A stretch of 61,512 bases of DNA. It comes from UBA1858 sp045105615. Lineage in GTDB: Bacteria > Pseudomonadota > Gammaproteobacteria > UBA4575. A model generated the notes under the pieces. That model saw only the letters and a program-made list of their open reading frames with translations. It was not told where the DNA came from and did no database searches. The stretch spans positions 1 to 61,512 of the forward strand of contig JBGCDS010000018.1 of NCBI GenBank assembly GCA_045105615.1. The letters run 5' to 3'. Positions 14,564-23,852 of this stretch are shown here, piece after piece (the first letter of the stretch is position 1; the number at the start of each line of letters is the position of its first letter). Made by a program: the position numbers and the translations under genes.

Positions 14564-16804
14564 TTATTTGCGCTTCTGTTTTTTAGGACGTTTGCGTTTA
14601 TTAGGATTTTTGTTTTGTTCTAATACAAAATCTATCTTACGCTCATCGATATCTACGCGAGTGACAACAATTTCTACCGTATCTCCCAATCGATATACTT
14701 TGTGAGTAAGTTCGCCTTCTAAAGTCATTTTAGTCGGGTCATATTGATAGTAGTCATCAGACAATGTGCTGATGTGTACCAATCCTTCTACGTAGACATC
14801 AAGCAATTCAACAAATAAGCCAAAGGACGTTACGCCCGTGATAGAGCCAGTAAATATCTTACCTACTTTGTCTTGCATGAATTCACATTTCAAAGTGGCT
14901 TCAGCATCACGCGTGGCATCATCGGCTCTACGTTCAGCCATTGAACAGTGTTCACCTTGCAATACTAAGTCGTTATGACTGTACATAAAGGTATTCGCTT
15001 TTTTCTTGTCGACTAAGTGGCTAATGGCGCGGTGCACAATTAAATCAGGGTAACGCCGAATCGGCGAAGTAAAATGTGCATAAAATGGATGTGCTAAACC
15101 AAAGTGTCCGGCGTTATCTGGGCTGTAAACTGCCTGCGATAGAGAGCGTAATAACATGGTTTCAATCCACCTATCTTCTTCACGTTCATTTACTTGATTG
15201 ATTAGATCTGCGTAATGTTTAGGTTCTGGTTTTTCGCCACCAGGTAAATTCAGACCTAATGTTTTTAGTAGTTGGCGCAGTTCTTTTAATTTGGTTTCTT
15301 TTGGGCCTTCGTGAATGCGGTATAAGCCAGGGATTTTGTTTTTAGTTAAATATTTTGCAGCAGCAACATTAGCGGCAATCATGCACTCTTCAATAACACG
15401 GTGTGCATCGTTCCTTTCATAGGGATAGATGCGAACAATTTTTTTGTCGGGGCCAAATTCTATTTTAGTTTCGGTGGAATGGAAATCAATTGCACCACGT
15501 TTTTCTCTATAGCCCACCATGGCTAGGAATAGCCGATATAACTCGTCTAGGTGTGAGCATACATCACCAATGGATTTGCGTGCTTTAACTTTTTTGTCGA
15601 CGACGGCGGCAGCGACTTGAGTGTAAGTTAAGCGTGCATGTGACTTGATGACAGCTTTATAGAATTGGTAACTCTGCATGTCTCCTTCAGGCGAGATGCT
15701 CATTTCACACACCAGGGTTAAACGAGGTGTTTGTGGATTAATTGAGCATAGACCGTTGGATAAATTCTCCGGAAGCATTGGGATTACTTGGCCAGGGAAA
15801 TACACTGATGTCCCACGCCATTGTGCTTCTTTATCTAATTCGTTGCCGGGTTGTACATAGAAAGACACATCCGCAATGGCTACATAGAGTTTCCAACCAC
15901 CATCACGTTTTTCGCAGTAAACAGCATCGTCAAAGTCTTTAGCATCTTCGCCATCAATAGTGACAAAGGGTGTGTCACGTAGGTCTTTTCTTTTAGGTGA
16001 TTCATCAATGATGGACTGTTCAGAAAAGGACTCTGCTTCATCAATCACTTCTTGAGAGAACACGCTAGGCAGTGAATGCACTCGTATAGCAATATCTATT
16101 TCCATGCCGGGCGCCATATGTTCGCCTAACACTTCAAATATTTCACCAATCGGTTGTTTTCTTTTGGTTGGTTGCTCGACAATTTTTGCGATAACAATTT
16201 GACCGTGCACTGCGCCATTCTTTTTATCTGGCGCAATAAAAATATCTTGGTGTAAACGTTTGTTGTCTGGAGTGACAAAGCCCATGCCTTGTTCTTCATT
16301 ATAACGTCCAACGATTTGGTCGTTAGCGCGTTCAAGCACTTCGACTAAGTGACCTTCTTTGCGACCATCTCTCTTAGTATGAGTGACCTGAACTACGGCG
16401 CGATCACCATGTAGTGCTGCACGCATTTCTCGTGGAGATAGAAATATATCGGATTCACCCTGTTCGTCTGGGTTTAGAAAGCCAAATCCATCAGCATGGC
16501 CAATAATGCGTCCACGTACTAGGTCGGCACGTCCCACGGGAATATAAGAACCCTGACGGTTGCGAACTAATTGGCCATCTCGTTCCATTGCTCGAAGGCG
16601 TCGTTCTAATGATTCAAGGTCGCGCTCGCTAGATAAGCCTAAAGATTTCTTTAATTTAGTGAAAGTCGCGGGGCCTTCGTTGTTATCGATTAACTCGAGG
16701 ATGAATTCACGACTAGCAATCGGGTGAGCATATTTTTTTGCTTCTCGATCTGCGTGAGGATCATGGTTCTTATTGGCTTTTTTAGTCTTTTTAGATTTGG
16801 TCAT
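14564..16804 (-). CDS. rnr: Ribonuclease R
   Basis: 746 residues (E. coli 813). Processive 3'-5' exoribonuclease that degrades structured RNA and takes part in tmRNA-linked quality control. Order of domains: N-terminal winged helix (~30-95), two cold-shock domains (~100-245), the RNB catalytic domain with the metal-binding aspartates in DGEDAKDFDDAVY, HYGLAHPFYAHFTSPIRRY-type motifs, a C-terminal S1 domain (GKIFTGSITGVTSFGLFVEL), and a Lys/Arg-rich tail (NPNKRKRPKKQKRK). Upstream terminator at 16897-16923 separates it from the SPOR gene. No strong ribosome site is seen. Confidence 0.97.
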   Translation of the reverse strand: MTKSKKTKKANKNHDPHADREAKKYAHPIASREFILELIDNNEGPATFTKLKKSLGLSSERDLESLERRLRAMERDGQLVRNRQGSYIPVGRADLVRGRIIGHADGFGFLNPDEQGESDIFLSPREMRAALHGDRAVVQVTHTKRDGRKEGHLVEVLERANDQIVGRYNEEQGMGFVTPDNKRLHQDIFIAPDKKNGAVHGQIVIAKIVEQPTKRKQPIGEIFEVLGEHMAPGMEIDIAIRVHSLPSVFSQEVIDEAESFSEQSIIDESPKRKDLRDTPFVTIDGEDAKDFDDAVYCEKRDGGWKLYVAIADVSFYVQPGNELDKEAQWRGTSVYFPGQVIPMLPENLSNGLCSINPQTPRLTLVCEMSISPEGDMQSYQFYKAVIKSHARLTYTQVAAAVVDKKVKARKSIGDVCSHLDELYRLFLAMVGYREKRGAIDFHSTETKIEFGPDKKIVRIYPYERNDAHRVIEECMIAANVAAAKYLTKNKIPGLYRIHEGPKETKLKELRQLLKTLGLNLPGGEKPEPKHYADLINQVNEREEDRWIETMLLRSLSQAVYSPDNAGHFGLAHPFYAHFTSPIRRYPDLIVHRAISHLVDKKKANTFMYSHNDLVLQGEHCSMAERRADDATRDAEATLKCEFMQDKVGKIFTGSITGVTSFGLFVELLDVYVEGLVHISTLSDDYYQYDPTKMTLEGELTHKVYRLGDTVEIVVTRVDIDERKIDFVLEQNKNPNKRKRPKKQKRK

Positions 16805-16896
16805 CGCAGGTGGGGTGCTATAGGTGAGTATTTCTTCGTCATTGAGGAATACTACCGGTTTTGGATGAATAAACGTATAACTAAATTGAAGCCAAT

Positions 16897-16923
16897 AAAA
16901 AAGAGGCTAAAAAGCCCCTTTTT
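16897..16923 (-). terminator. Rho-independent terminator after the SPOR gene
   Basis: GGCT/AGCC core extended by AAAAAG/CTTTTT with one A:C mismatch and a 4-nt A loop; T-run on both strands. Sits 23 nt beyond the stop of the SPOR protein gene and ahead of rnr. Confidence 0.8.
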
Positions 16924-16946
16924 ATCTTAATTTTGAAAGGTTGCAT

Positions 16947-17390
16947 TCATGGTATAGGAATAAATTGATTGCCTTCTTTGAGGTGTAGTTTTCCATCAAC
17001 AAATACAGCACGATCTTTTTCAGCATCTGATAAGTTGCGGAATTTTGCCATTTCGCTACTGGGGCTAGTAGGATTGTTATGCTCAGAACTGCTTGGGGAA
17101 GAACTCGCGCCTAAGTGGCTGATGAATGCATCTTCGTATCCAGCTTTTTTTAATTGGGATAATAACGCCTGTGCTTCGTTTCTATTGCTGAAGCTGCCGA
17201 TACTCACTCGAGTAAGTCCGTTTGCTTGGGATGTGTGTACTTCACCGAATGCTTCTGCAGAGGTTAAAAAGTTATTTGGTAAATTTCTATATGTCGCTAT
17301 TTGTACAGAGTAAGAATTAGCATGTTGGTGTGCCTGTGCGCTGGAGGCTATGCTGATTATAAGCAAGGCAAGTAAGATAGGTTTTTTCAC
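16947..17390 (-). CDS. Periplasmic SPOR-domain-like protein
   Basis: 147 residues. A Sec signal peptide is clear (MKKPILLALLI...SSAQA, cleavage after residue 20). Residues ~25-95 resemble a SPOR fold (YSVQIATYRNLPNN, VSIGSFSNRNEAQALLSQLK), which in other proteins binds denuded peptidoglycan at division sites. The rest is a Ser/Pro-rich spacer and a short C-terminal segment. It stands alone between two terminators and follows the PG-binding lipoprotein gene, a neighbour that also points to the cell wall. Confidence 0.75.
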   Translation of the reverse strand: MKKPILLALLIISIASSAQAHQHANSYSVQIATYRNLPNNFLTSAEAFGEVHTSQANGLTRVSIGSFSNRNEAQALLSQLKKAGYEDAFISHLGASSSPSSSEHNNPTSPSSEMAKFRNLSDAEKDRAVFVDGKLHLKEGNQFIPIP

Positions 17391-17429
17391 TATTGTCTAC
17401 CTGTTGATAAAAGATTATGAGGTGCTTAG

Positions 17430-17464
17430 AAAAAAAGAAGAGCGGAATGAATTCCGCTCTTCTT
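17430..17464 (-). terminator. Strong Rho-independent terminator after the repeat lipoprotein gene
   Basis: 14-bp perfect stem AAGAAGAGCGGAAT / ATTCCGCTCTTCTT with a 2-nt centre, followed on the minus strand by a T-run. It starts 13 nt after the stop of the 17478-19052 gene. Confidence 0.92.
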
Positions 17465-17477
17465 AGTTGGTAAGAAT

Positions 17478-19052
17478 TTACAGATCAATACCTAATGCTC
17501 GAACAGTTTCGATATTAATGTATTTGTCAGTAGGAAGTTTATTGTCAACCTGAAATTCATTAACTGCTTTGATGGTGTTGCTACCAATCACGCCGTCGAT
17601 AGATCCAGGGTTATAGCCTTTTGCAGAAAGTGCACGCTGAATTGAGCTAATAGTTCCAGCAGTCATGTTAGTTTCACAAAGAATAGAACGCCACTCCATG
17701 AAGCCATCTCTTTCAAGTGCTTGAGAAGTCACAGTTTCGTAACGCGCAGGAATCGCTTGTCGCATTTCTTTTGCTTCGACAATAACCTTATTTACTTTGA
17801 CAGATTTATACTCTGCTGGTACTTCAATGCGTCGTGTTGAAGCAGGCGTTTTAACAATAGTCTTAGTTATTGTTTCATAGCGTGGGGCTGTTTCTATTAA
17901 GCAGATTTTATTGCCGGTGCGAGTGCTGGCAGGATGGTCTCGGTTGTGTATTTCATGCCAAACAAAAGATTTGTCTGCAATTTTGCGTTGTGAAGATAAA
18001 GATTTGTACTTGGCTGGAACTTGATTGCGAATTTCTTCAGGGCCAGAAACTAGTTCGCGAACTTTAACGGTTTTGTATTCAGCAGGAATGTTAACGGTTC
18101 TTGTGGTTGCAGCGGATTTAAGAACGCGTTTGCTGATAGTCTTGTAAGTGGCTGGGACTTCTACTAGACACATGATTTCGCCTGTTGCTTCATCAATACG
18201 TTGGATTGGGCCTGTGCCCTTTTTCCATACTGTGTGTGCTGGCTTGTCAATAAGTTGCTCAGTGATTGTTTCGTATTTTGCTGGAACAGTTTCAAGTTTA
18301 GTTGATGCTTCACGAACAAGAACTTCTTTTTCGATCCAGTTGTATTTGGCATCGCTGACAGAAACTTGGTCGTATGCTTCTTCTACTAATACTTGCTCAG
18401 AAACAGTTTCATACTGTGCAGGAATATAATGCTCGTGGTAACAGGTGCCCGGTGTTGCTGCATCTAAGTTGATGCCATGATTTTTAGCGGCAGTTAATAG
18501 TTCGTCACTTGCTGGTGCTGCATTTTTTTGTAAATCAACACTCCAGAATTTTTGTCCTTCAGATATTAAGCGTGTTTCTTTTTCTGTGCCGTAGACAGCG
18601 GGGATGGGTTCCATGTAGAAGCTGGCTTCTTTCACTAAAACTTCTTCTGTGACAGTTTCGTATTGAGCAGGAGTAGTAGTAACTTTCTCACTTGCTTCGC
18701 TAACTAGAATGGTCTCGCTATTAGTTTTATATGTAGGTTTCACCCAGACGCGCGCATAACATTCACCGGCTTTAGCCTTTGGCGGTAAGAGCTGGTCGTT
18801 ACCTGTAGTAGAAGGTATTGCTGTCATGCTTGTAGCTTTGTCTAGCTCTGCTTGTGCTCGAGCTAATTGAGCCTCTCTTTCATTTAATGCCTGTGCTCTT
18901 GCTTCTAAGTCAGAAGTAACCATTGCTTGCTTGGCTTCCATTTCAGCTTTGCTTGTATCAGTAGTTGCAGTATCTGAAGTTTGAGTACTAGCGCATGCTG
19001 ATAAAAATAGCGCTGATACTATTGCGGCGAGTAATTTTTTGTTGTTATTCAT
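17478..19052 (-). CDS. Repetitive lipoprotein with C-terminal peptidoglycan-binding domain
   Basis: 524 residues. Lipobox LSAC gives lipidated Cys20. A helical stretch rich in Ala/Glu (about 35-75, likely coiled coil) leads to about a dozen ~25-residue units of the type VPAKYETITEQLIDKPA / TTPAQYETVTEEVLVKEA, probably beta strands, across residues ~100-450. Paired Cys occur in several units (GECYARVW, GTCYHEHY, MCLVEV, ICLIET, ILCETN). The C-terminal ~60 residues match PG_binding_1 (IQRALSAKGYNPGSIDGVIG). It probably links the outer membrane to peptidoglycan. Own promoter region upstream (370-nt gap) and own terminator. Confidence 0.8.
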   Translation of the reverse strand: MNNNKKLLAAIVSALFLSACASTQTSDTATTDTSKAEMEAKQAMVTSDLEARAQALNEREAQLARAQAELDKATSMTAIPSTTGNDQLLPPKAKAGECYARVWVKPTYKTNSETILVSEASEKVTTTPAQYETVTEEVLVKEASFYMEPIPAVYGTEKETRLISEGQKFWSVDLQKNAAPASDELLTAAKNHGINLDAATPGTCYHEHYIPAQYETVSEQVLVEEAYDQVSVSDAKYNWIEKEVLVREASTKLETVPAKYETITEQLIDKPAHTVWKKGTGPIQRIDEATGEIMCLVEVPATYKTISKRVLKSAATTRTVNIPAEYKTVKVRELVSGPEEIRNQVPAKYKSLSSQRKIADKSFVWHEIHNRDHPASTRTGNKICLIETAPRYETITKTIVKTPASTRRIEVPAEYKSVKVNKVIVEAKEMRQAIPARYETVTSQALERDGFMEWRSILCETNMTAGTISSIQRALSAKGYNPGSIDGVIGSNTIKAVNEFQVDNKLPTDKYINIETVRALGIDL

Positions 19053-19422
19053 AGTTTGTCTCGGTGTTTTTAAGTGTATGTGCTTAGGGAATTTGTTCGC
19101 TGTCGTTAAGCAATGTAAATTCTTCGCGGAGTTTAATGTAAATGACGGATTTTTAAAGCACTAATTCCATGCGAATTGTTAACAATGTTGATATTAAACA
19201 GTATAGTTTCCATGGTTATATGCGCTAACACTAAGTATTGCTACGTATGATTTTTCGTTCTAGAGTGAAAAATAGAACATGTTAGTTTTTTCATCAAAAT
19301 GTGATGCAAGTGATGTAAATAATATGTACAGGTTGTGTGTGAGTTAATTACGTTAACGTAATCACATCTTTGCTAGTTTAGCCGAGTAGAATTAATGTCT
19401 AGGAGTCATTAGGGCTAAATGA
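19053..19422. other. Divergent promoter region with a 16-bp palindrome
   Basis: 370 bases between the repeat lipoprotein gene (minus) and a small plus-strand gene. It contains a perfect 16-bp palindrome ATTACGTTAACGTAAT (19347-19362) flanked by TGTGAG and TCACA, and a 6-bp inverted repeat GTTCTA/TAGAAC (19257-19278). No ORF of note. The palindrome lies ~60 bp before the plus-strand start and is a candidate operator. Confidence 0.45.
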
Positions 19423-19641
19423 ATGATGAAAATTAAAGCAGATTTTACAATTAGAGAAAATGAAAGTCGTCGAGCTAATGTTGACTATGTGCGCTTTCCT
19501 ATGAAAGCAAACGGCGGAGAAGTGGTTCTGCGTGAGCGGCGCGTCAACCCGGACCGTAGACATCCTGGGCTTAAGACTTGCGAGCTTAAATTATCGTCAG
19601 AAGAATTCGAGAAATTATTTCAAGAGTACAGTAATCATTAA
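19423..19641 (+). CDS. Small hypothetical protein
   Basis: 72 residues; the start could be either ATG of an ATGATG pair (19423 or 19426), with an AGGG about 11 nt upstream. Charged, with an Arg-rich centre (RERRVNPDRRHPGLKT) and no signal or membrane segment. I do not recognise a family. It converges on the hydroxylase gene with 7 nt between stops. Confidence 0.6.
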   Translation: MMKIKADFTIRENESRRANVDYVRFPMKANGGEVVLRERRVNPDRRHPGLKTCELKLSSEEFEKLFQEYSNH

Positions 19642-19648
19642 AAGAAGA

Positions 19649-20461
19649 TTATTGCTCTTTGTTGTGTGAAAAGGGAATGGCTAGCATTCCGAGTAGGCGA
19701 TTCCATTGTTTTTCAGAATATCTTTTACCTAGTCCTAAACTAAATGCCTGTTCAATCGGACGCATTGTATAAGACTTAAAAAGTCTATCCCAAATAGAAA
19801 GTATGCTTGCGTAATTAGAGTCGGTTTCACTTTGAATGTCAGAGTGATGCAATCGATGCATGTGTGGCGTGACGGTAATTATTCGTAATATTTTATCCAA
19901 CTGTTCATTTAGTTTTATGTTGCTGTGATGAAATAAAATAATAGGTAATAATATAATTTCATAGATAAGAAGGTGGTCTAATTGAATGCCTATTAGTGGA
20001 ATAATGCTGATACGAACAATATTAGAATAGATTATTTCTATTGGATGAAAGCGAAGCCCTGTACTTGCATCCATGTTTTTATCGGCATGATGGACTTGAT
20101 GAAACTTCCATAAAAAATCAACTTGATGGTTAAGTCGATGCCATGCGTATTGCCATAGATCAATTAGCACTATTGCGAGTAGTAGCGAATAAGCAGGTGA
20201 TAAGTTAATTTGATTGAGTAAGCCTAGTTGATTGTCCCATGTCCAGTTAGAAATATGTTTAATAATAACAATAAAGCATAATGTGGAAATTAATGCATTG
20301 ATGCTAGCAAGTGCTAAATTGCGTAGTGAGTGTGGTAGATGTGGTTGTCTGTTTTTAAAGTAAGGTGCGTGATGCTCAATAGTGAAGAGTGTTAAATATA
20401 GTGCTGCTATAATTAGCAGTTTTATACTTTCTTCATTTATATGTCCTTCAAGCATAGCCAA
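19649..20461 (-). CDS. Sterol desaturase/fatty acid hydroxylase superfamily protein
   Basis: 270 residues. An integral-membrane di-iron oxygenase of the FA_hydroxylase superfamily; substrate unknown. Histidine clusters expected for the iron site are all present: HRLNH, FHQVHHADKN, FHHSN and HMHRLHHSD. About four to five hydrophobic segments (10-30, 43-65, 85-105, ~140-175) place the His boxes on the cytoplasmic side. Stand-alone gene. Bacterial members act on lipids, carotenoids or alkyl glycerols, so the call is to superfamily only. Confidence 0.9.
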   Translation of the reverse strand: MAMLEGHINEESIKLLIIAALYLTLFTIEHHAPYFKNRQPHLPHSLRNLALASINALISTLCFIVIIKHISNWTWDNQLGLLNQINLSPAYSLLLAIVLIDLWQYAWHRLNHQVDFLWKFHQVHHADKNMDASTGLRFHPIEIIYSNIVRISIIPLIGIQLDHLLIYEIILLPIILFHHSNIKLNEQLDKILRIITVTPHMHRLHHSDIQSETDSNYASILSIWDRLFKSYTMRPIEQAFSLGLGKRYSEKQWNRLLGMLAIPFSHNKEQ

Positions 20462-20539
20462 CTCTTATAGGTGATTGTGGAGCAGTATAGAGGATGTTGT
20501 TAATATGGGTGTGGTTATTTAGTGAAGTTAGAGGCTAGT

Positions 20540-21142
20540 GTGGAAGAATTCTCGATAAGAGATGGTCAACTGTCAGATTGCCCTGTGATCGCAAGGTTTG
20601 TGAATGAATCTTCAGTCGGAGCGGCCAACTATTTATTTGCTAACCCAGGTCAAAATCAAGTTAGTGCTGAGGCAAGAGTAAGTGAGTTGTTGGCAAGTGA
20701 GGTTCATTACTCTTATGCCAATACTGTGGTTGCGCAGACCGAGGGTGAAATAATAGGAGCGGCTTTAAGTTTTCCTGCCAGCGGCTTGGTGGTTAACGAA
20801 CAGATAAGGCAATATTACTCCACCCAACAATTTGAATATATTCAATACTTCGCTAACAATAAGTTGAAGGATAGCTGGCATTTGGATGCTATCTGTATTG
20901 ATAGCGATTACCGAGGAAATGGGGTTGGTAAGCGATTATTGGAAGCGGTCAAGCAACAGGCTTGTTACTATCAGTTTTCTGTATTAGAGGCTTTTGTGTT
21001 TGCTAGTAATGCTAGAGCAATTCGATTTTATCAACGCAATGGCTTTGTAGTGTGCAAAAAAATTGATGCCAGTAACCATGAGTTTTTGAGTGACAAAAGC
21101 CCGCTAGTATTAATTCGTTGTGATTTGCCAAGTAACGATTAA
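20540..21142 (+). CDS. GNAT family N-acetyltransferase
   Basis: 200 residues from the GTG at 20540, preferred because AGAGG lies 5 nt upstream; an in-frame GTG at 20522 lacks a site. The GNAT fold is shown by the acetyl-CoA-binding motif IDSDYRGNGVGKRLL and the C-terminal NARAIRFYQRNGFVV block. The acceptor substrate cannot be inferred. Its stop overlaps the convergent purA stop by 4 bases, so transcription of both genes ends head-on without a visible terminator. Confidence 0.88.
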   Translation: MEEFSIRDGQLSDCPVIARFVNESSVGAANYLFANPGQNQVSAEARVSELLASEVHYSYANTVVAQTEGEIIGAALSFPASGLVVNEQIRQYYSTQQFEYIQYFANNKLKDSWHLDAICIDSDYRGNGVGKRLLEAVKQQACYYQFSVLEAFVFASNARAIRFYQRNGFVVCKKIDASNHEFLSDKSPLVLIRCDLPSND

Positions 21143-22428
21143 TAAATATTTAATCGAATTACGTTTTCGCTACGTTCTGGCCCTGTGGAAATAATGTCGA
21201 TTGGAGTTTCTAGTAGTTCTTCTACTTTTTTGATGTAGTTTTTTGCATTTTCCGGTAGTTGATCAAAGTCTGTTGCGCCTACAGTTGAGCTTTTCCAGCC
21301 AGGCATAGTGATATAATTTGGCGTGCAGTTTTCAATATTTTCTGCATTCAACGGAAGTGACTCTACCGCTTCTCCGTTTGATTGGTAAGAAGTACAGATA
21401 CGAAGTTCGTCCAGTGTATCTAGTACGTCTAACTTGGTGAAGCAAATACCTGTGACACCATTTATATACATAGCGCGTTTCAATGCAATTGCATCTAACC
21501 AACCGCAACGGCGTTGTCTGCCAGTGGTGGCACCAAATTCATGTCCACGTTCCCCTAGCTCTTCACCTACAGCGTCAAATAGTTCTGTAGGGAAGGGGCC
21601 ACCGCCAACACGCGTAGTATAAGCTTTGACAATGCCAAGCACATAATCAATAGAATTAGGTGCTACACCGCTGCCAGAACAAACGCCGCCCGCAGTAGTG
21701 TTTGATGAAGTTACGTAGGGGTAGGTGCCATGATCAATGTCTAGTAATGTTCCTTGTGCCCCTTCAAATAATATTTTCTTGTTTTGTTTTTGTAGGACAT
21801 TCAGTTTTGCACTAACGTCGCTGATCATTGGAATAATCTGCTCTGCCCAGCTGTGGAGTTGATCAGAGAGTTGTTTGATATCGCAGGTGTCATGCTGATA
21901 ATAATTTTTCAGCACGTAGTTATGGTAATCAAGAATGCCTTCTAATTTAGATAGAGTGTTATCCATATTTAGGAAGTCACCAACACGTAATCCTCTGCGA
22001 GCAATCTTGTCTTCGTAAGCAGGACCAATGCCGCGTCCTGTCGTACCGATAGCCGATTTGCCGCGGGCTTTTTCACGAGCTTGGTCTAATAGAATGTGGT
22101 AGGGAAGAATTAATGGGCAGCCATCAGAGAGGAATAATCTTGAGCGCGCATCGACGCCGCGTTGGTCCAGCATGCTTAACTCTTCAAATAAAGCTTCTGG
22201 TGAAAGGACGACACCATTACCGATGTAGCACTCAACATTCTCACGCAAAATGCCCGAGGGAATTAAATGCAATATAGTTGTTTCGTTGCCGACAACAATC
22301 GTGTGACCAGCGTTATGCCCGCCTTGGAAGCGAACCACGGCATCTGCTTGAGCCGTTAGCATGTCTACGATTTTGCCTTTGCCCTCATCTCCCCATTGAG
22401 TTCCTAAAACAACTACATTCTTATTCAT
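21139..22428 (-). CDS. purA: Adenylosuccinate synthetase
   Basis: 429 residues (E. coli 432). Forms adenylosuccinate from IMP, aspartate and GTP, the first step to AMP. The N-terminal GTQWGDEGKGKIVD loop, the catalytic QGGHNAGHT, TTGRGIGPAYEDK and C-terminal GRQRRCGWLDA motifs are intact. It follows hisZ by 15 nt at the end of the mutL-miaA-hfq-hfl superoperon. Confidence 0.98.
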   Translation of the reverse strand: MNKNVVVLGTQWGDEGKGKIVDMLTAQADAVVRFQGGHNAGHTIVVGNETTILHLIPSGILRENVECYIGNGVVLSPEALFEELSMLDQRGVDARSRLFLSDGCPLILPYHILLDQAREKARGKSAIGTTGRGIGPAYEDKIARRGLRVGDFLNMDNTLSKLEGILDYHNYVLKNYYQHDTCDIKQLSDQLHSWAEQIIPMISDVSAKLNVLQKQNKKILFEGAQGTLLDIDHGTYPYVTSSNTTAGGVCSGSGVAPNSIDYVLGIVKAYTTRVGGGPFPTELFDAVGEELGERGHEFGATTGRQRRCGWLDAIALKRAMYINGVTGICFTKLDVLDTLDELRICTSYQSNGEAVESLPLNAENIENCTPNYITMPGWKSSTVGATDFDQLPENAKNYIKKVEELLETPIDIISTGPERSENVIRLNIY

Positions 22429-22443
22429 TTTAGATTTCCTTGA

Positions 22444-23622
22444 TTATAAGTCCTTAACTACCCATTTATTATTCTTGTTATGTAAGGTACGTGTGCAGCC
22501 TACCAAGCTAGCTTCGTTGGTATTTTCGCTTAATCCGTTAATCACTACTTCACCTTGAGCACGTAGCTCTGCAACGGTGATTGCTAAGTTGCTATCGTTA
22601 ACTTGCGGCGCATATATTGCACCGGCAGTTTTTGCTGTTTGGTGGTTAGAGGCTGTGATTAAGCGTCTTAAGTCTGAGCTAAATCCTGTGGCTGGTCTGG
22701 CGCGGCCAAATGTTTCACCAATATTGTCATATCGGCCGCCGCGCGCCAGTTCGTCACCGCTATTAGCGCAGAAAGCAGTAAAAACAATGCCCTGCTGATA
22801 ATGATAGCCGCGTGACTCTGCAAGATCATAATGAATTTTTGTATTACTAAGGCTTAAAGCGCTGCTTAGGTTTTCAGTGTATTCGATACATTGTAATAAT
22901 TCTTTGCCACCAATTTTAAGCTGCTCTCGAGCCTGTTTAAGTATCTCGGAGGAGCCATGTAAGTTGACTAAGTTTAGAATAGCTTGTTTGAATTCACTTG
23001 AGCAGTCAACGGACTCAAGTAATGTTTCTATATCAGGGGTTGATTTGCGTTGGAGCATTGAGAACAGGTCTGCTTCAAGCTGCTGAGTTAAATTGGCTGA
23101 TTTCATTAACGCTTCGAATATTCCAGTGTGGCCAAGGTCTAGCAAGACTTGGTCAATGCCGCTGGCATAGAGCGTGGTGGTCATTAATGAAATTATTTCT
23201 ACATCACTTGCGATGCCTGAGTGACCGTATAATTCAGCACCAATTTGTAATGGGCTGCGAGTGCCGCCGGCTGTTTCTGGTCGCGTGTTTAGGACGGTGC
23301 CGCAATAGCATAGTCTGCTTGGTGACTCTGATTTCAGCATATGAGCGTCAATGCGTGCTACCTGCGGTGTCATGTCAGCGCGGACACCCATGGTGCGACC
23401 CGATAACTGATCCGTCAGTTTGAATGTTTGTAGATTTAAATCCTCACATTCACCAACAAGTAGTGAGTCTAAAAACTCAATAAAGGGAGGGATGACTAAC
23501 TGGTAGCCCCAGGAAGCAAATAAATCGAGGGATTTTCTTCGGTATGACTCAAGAATAGCTGCATTTTCGGGCAGCACCTCTTCGATCCCTGCGGGTAGTA
23601 ACCAACGAGTGCGTGAAGACAT
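22444..23622 (-). CDS. hisZ: ATP phosphoribosyltransferase regulatory subunit
   Basis: 392 residues. HisZ is a catalytically inactive HisRS paralogue that pairs with short-form HisG in histidine synthesis and confers feedback control. The class II synthetase fold shows in WLLPAGIEEVLPENA, MGVRADMTPQVARI (motif 2 region), and the C-terminal ARGGRYDNIGETFGRARPATGFS. No anticodon-binding domain follows. hisG is not in the window. Its place between DUF2065 and purA matches Pseudomonas-type gammaproteobacteria, not E. coli. Confidence 0.96.
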   Translation of the reverse strand: MSSRTRWLLPAGIEEVLPENAAILESYRRKSLDLFASWGYQLVIPPFIEFLDSLLVGECEDLNLQTFKLTDQLSGRTMGVRADMTPQVARIDAHMLKSESPSRLCYCGTVLNTRPETAGGTRSPLQIGAELYGHSGIASDVEIISLMTTTLYASGIDQVLLDLGHTGIFEALMKSANLTQQLEADLFSMLQRKSTPDIETLLESVDCSSEFKQAILNLVNLHGSSEILKQAREQLKIGGKELLQCIEYTENLSSALSLSNTKIHYDLAESRGYHYQQGIVFTAFCANSGDELARGGRYDNIGETFGRARPATGFSSDLRRLITASNHQTAKTAGAIYAPQVNDSNLAITVAELRAQGEVVINGLSENTNEASLVGCTRTLHNKNNKWVVKDL

Positions 23623-23643
23623 GGAGATTTAATAGTTTTAGCT

Positions 23644-23829
23644 TTAACGAATAAGGGTTAAGAGTACCACGCCTACTAGCATGCTCACCAATCCAAATAT
23701 GCGTAAAGTGCTATCTGGCATAGTAGCGATATTCTCCCATAACTTGCGTACTGTCCTTGGGCTAGCAAAGGGGAGAATCCCCTCGATCACTAGGACGAGT
23801 GCGCAAGCGGCTAGCAGTTCGTTAGCCAT
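23644..23829 (-). CDS. DUF2065 family small membrane protein (YjeT-like)
   Basis: 61 residues, two transmembrane helices (about 5-24 and 41-60) around the short loop ASPRTVRKLWENIATMPD, the family's conserved stretch. Function unknown. It lies directly after hflC, as yjeT does in E. coli; the linkage to HflKC suggests, but does not prove, a membrane quality-control role. Confidence 0.92.
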   Translation of the reverse strand: MANELLAACALVLVIEGILPFASPRTVRKLWENIATMPDSTLRIFGLVSMLVGVVLLTLIR

Positions 23830-23852
23830 GGTGAATATTTAAGCGATAATTT

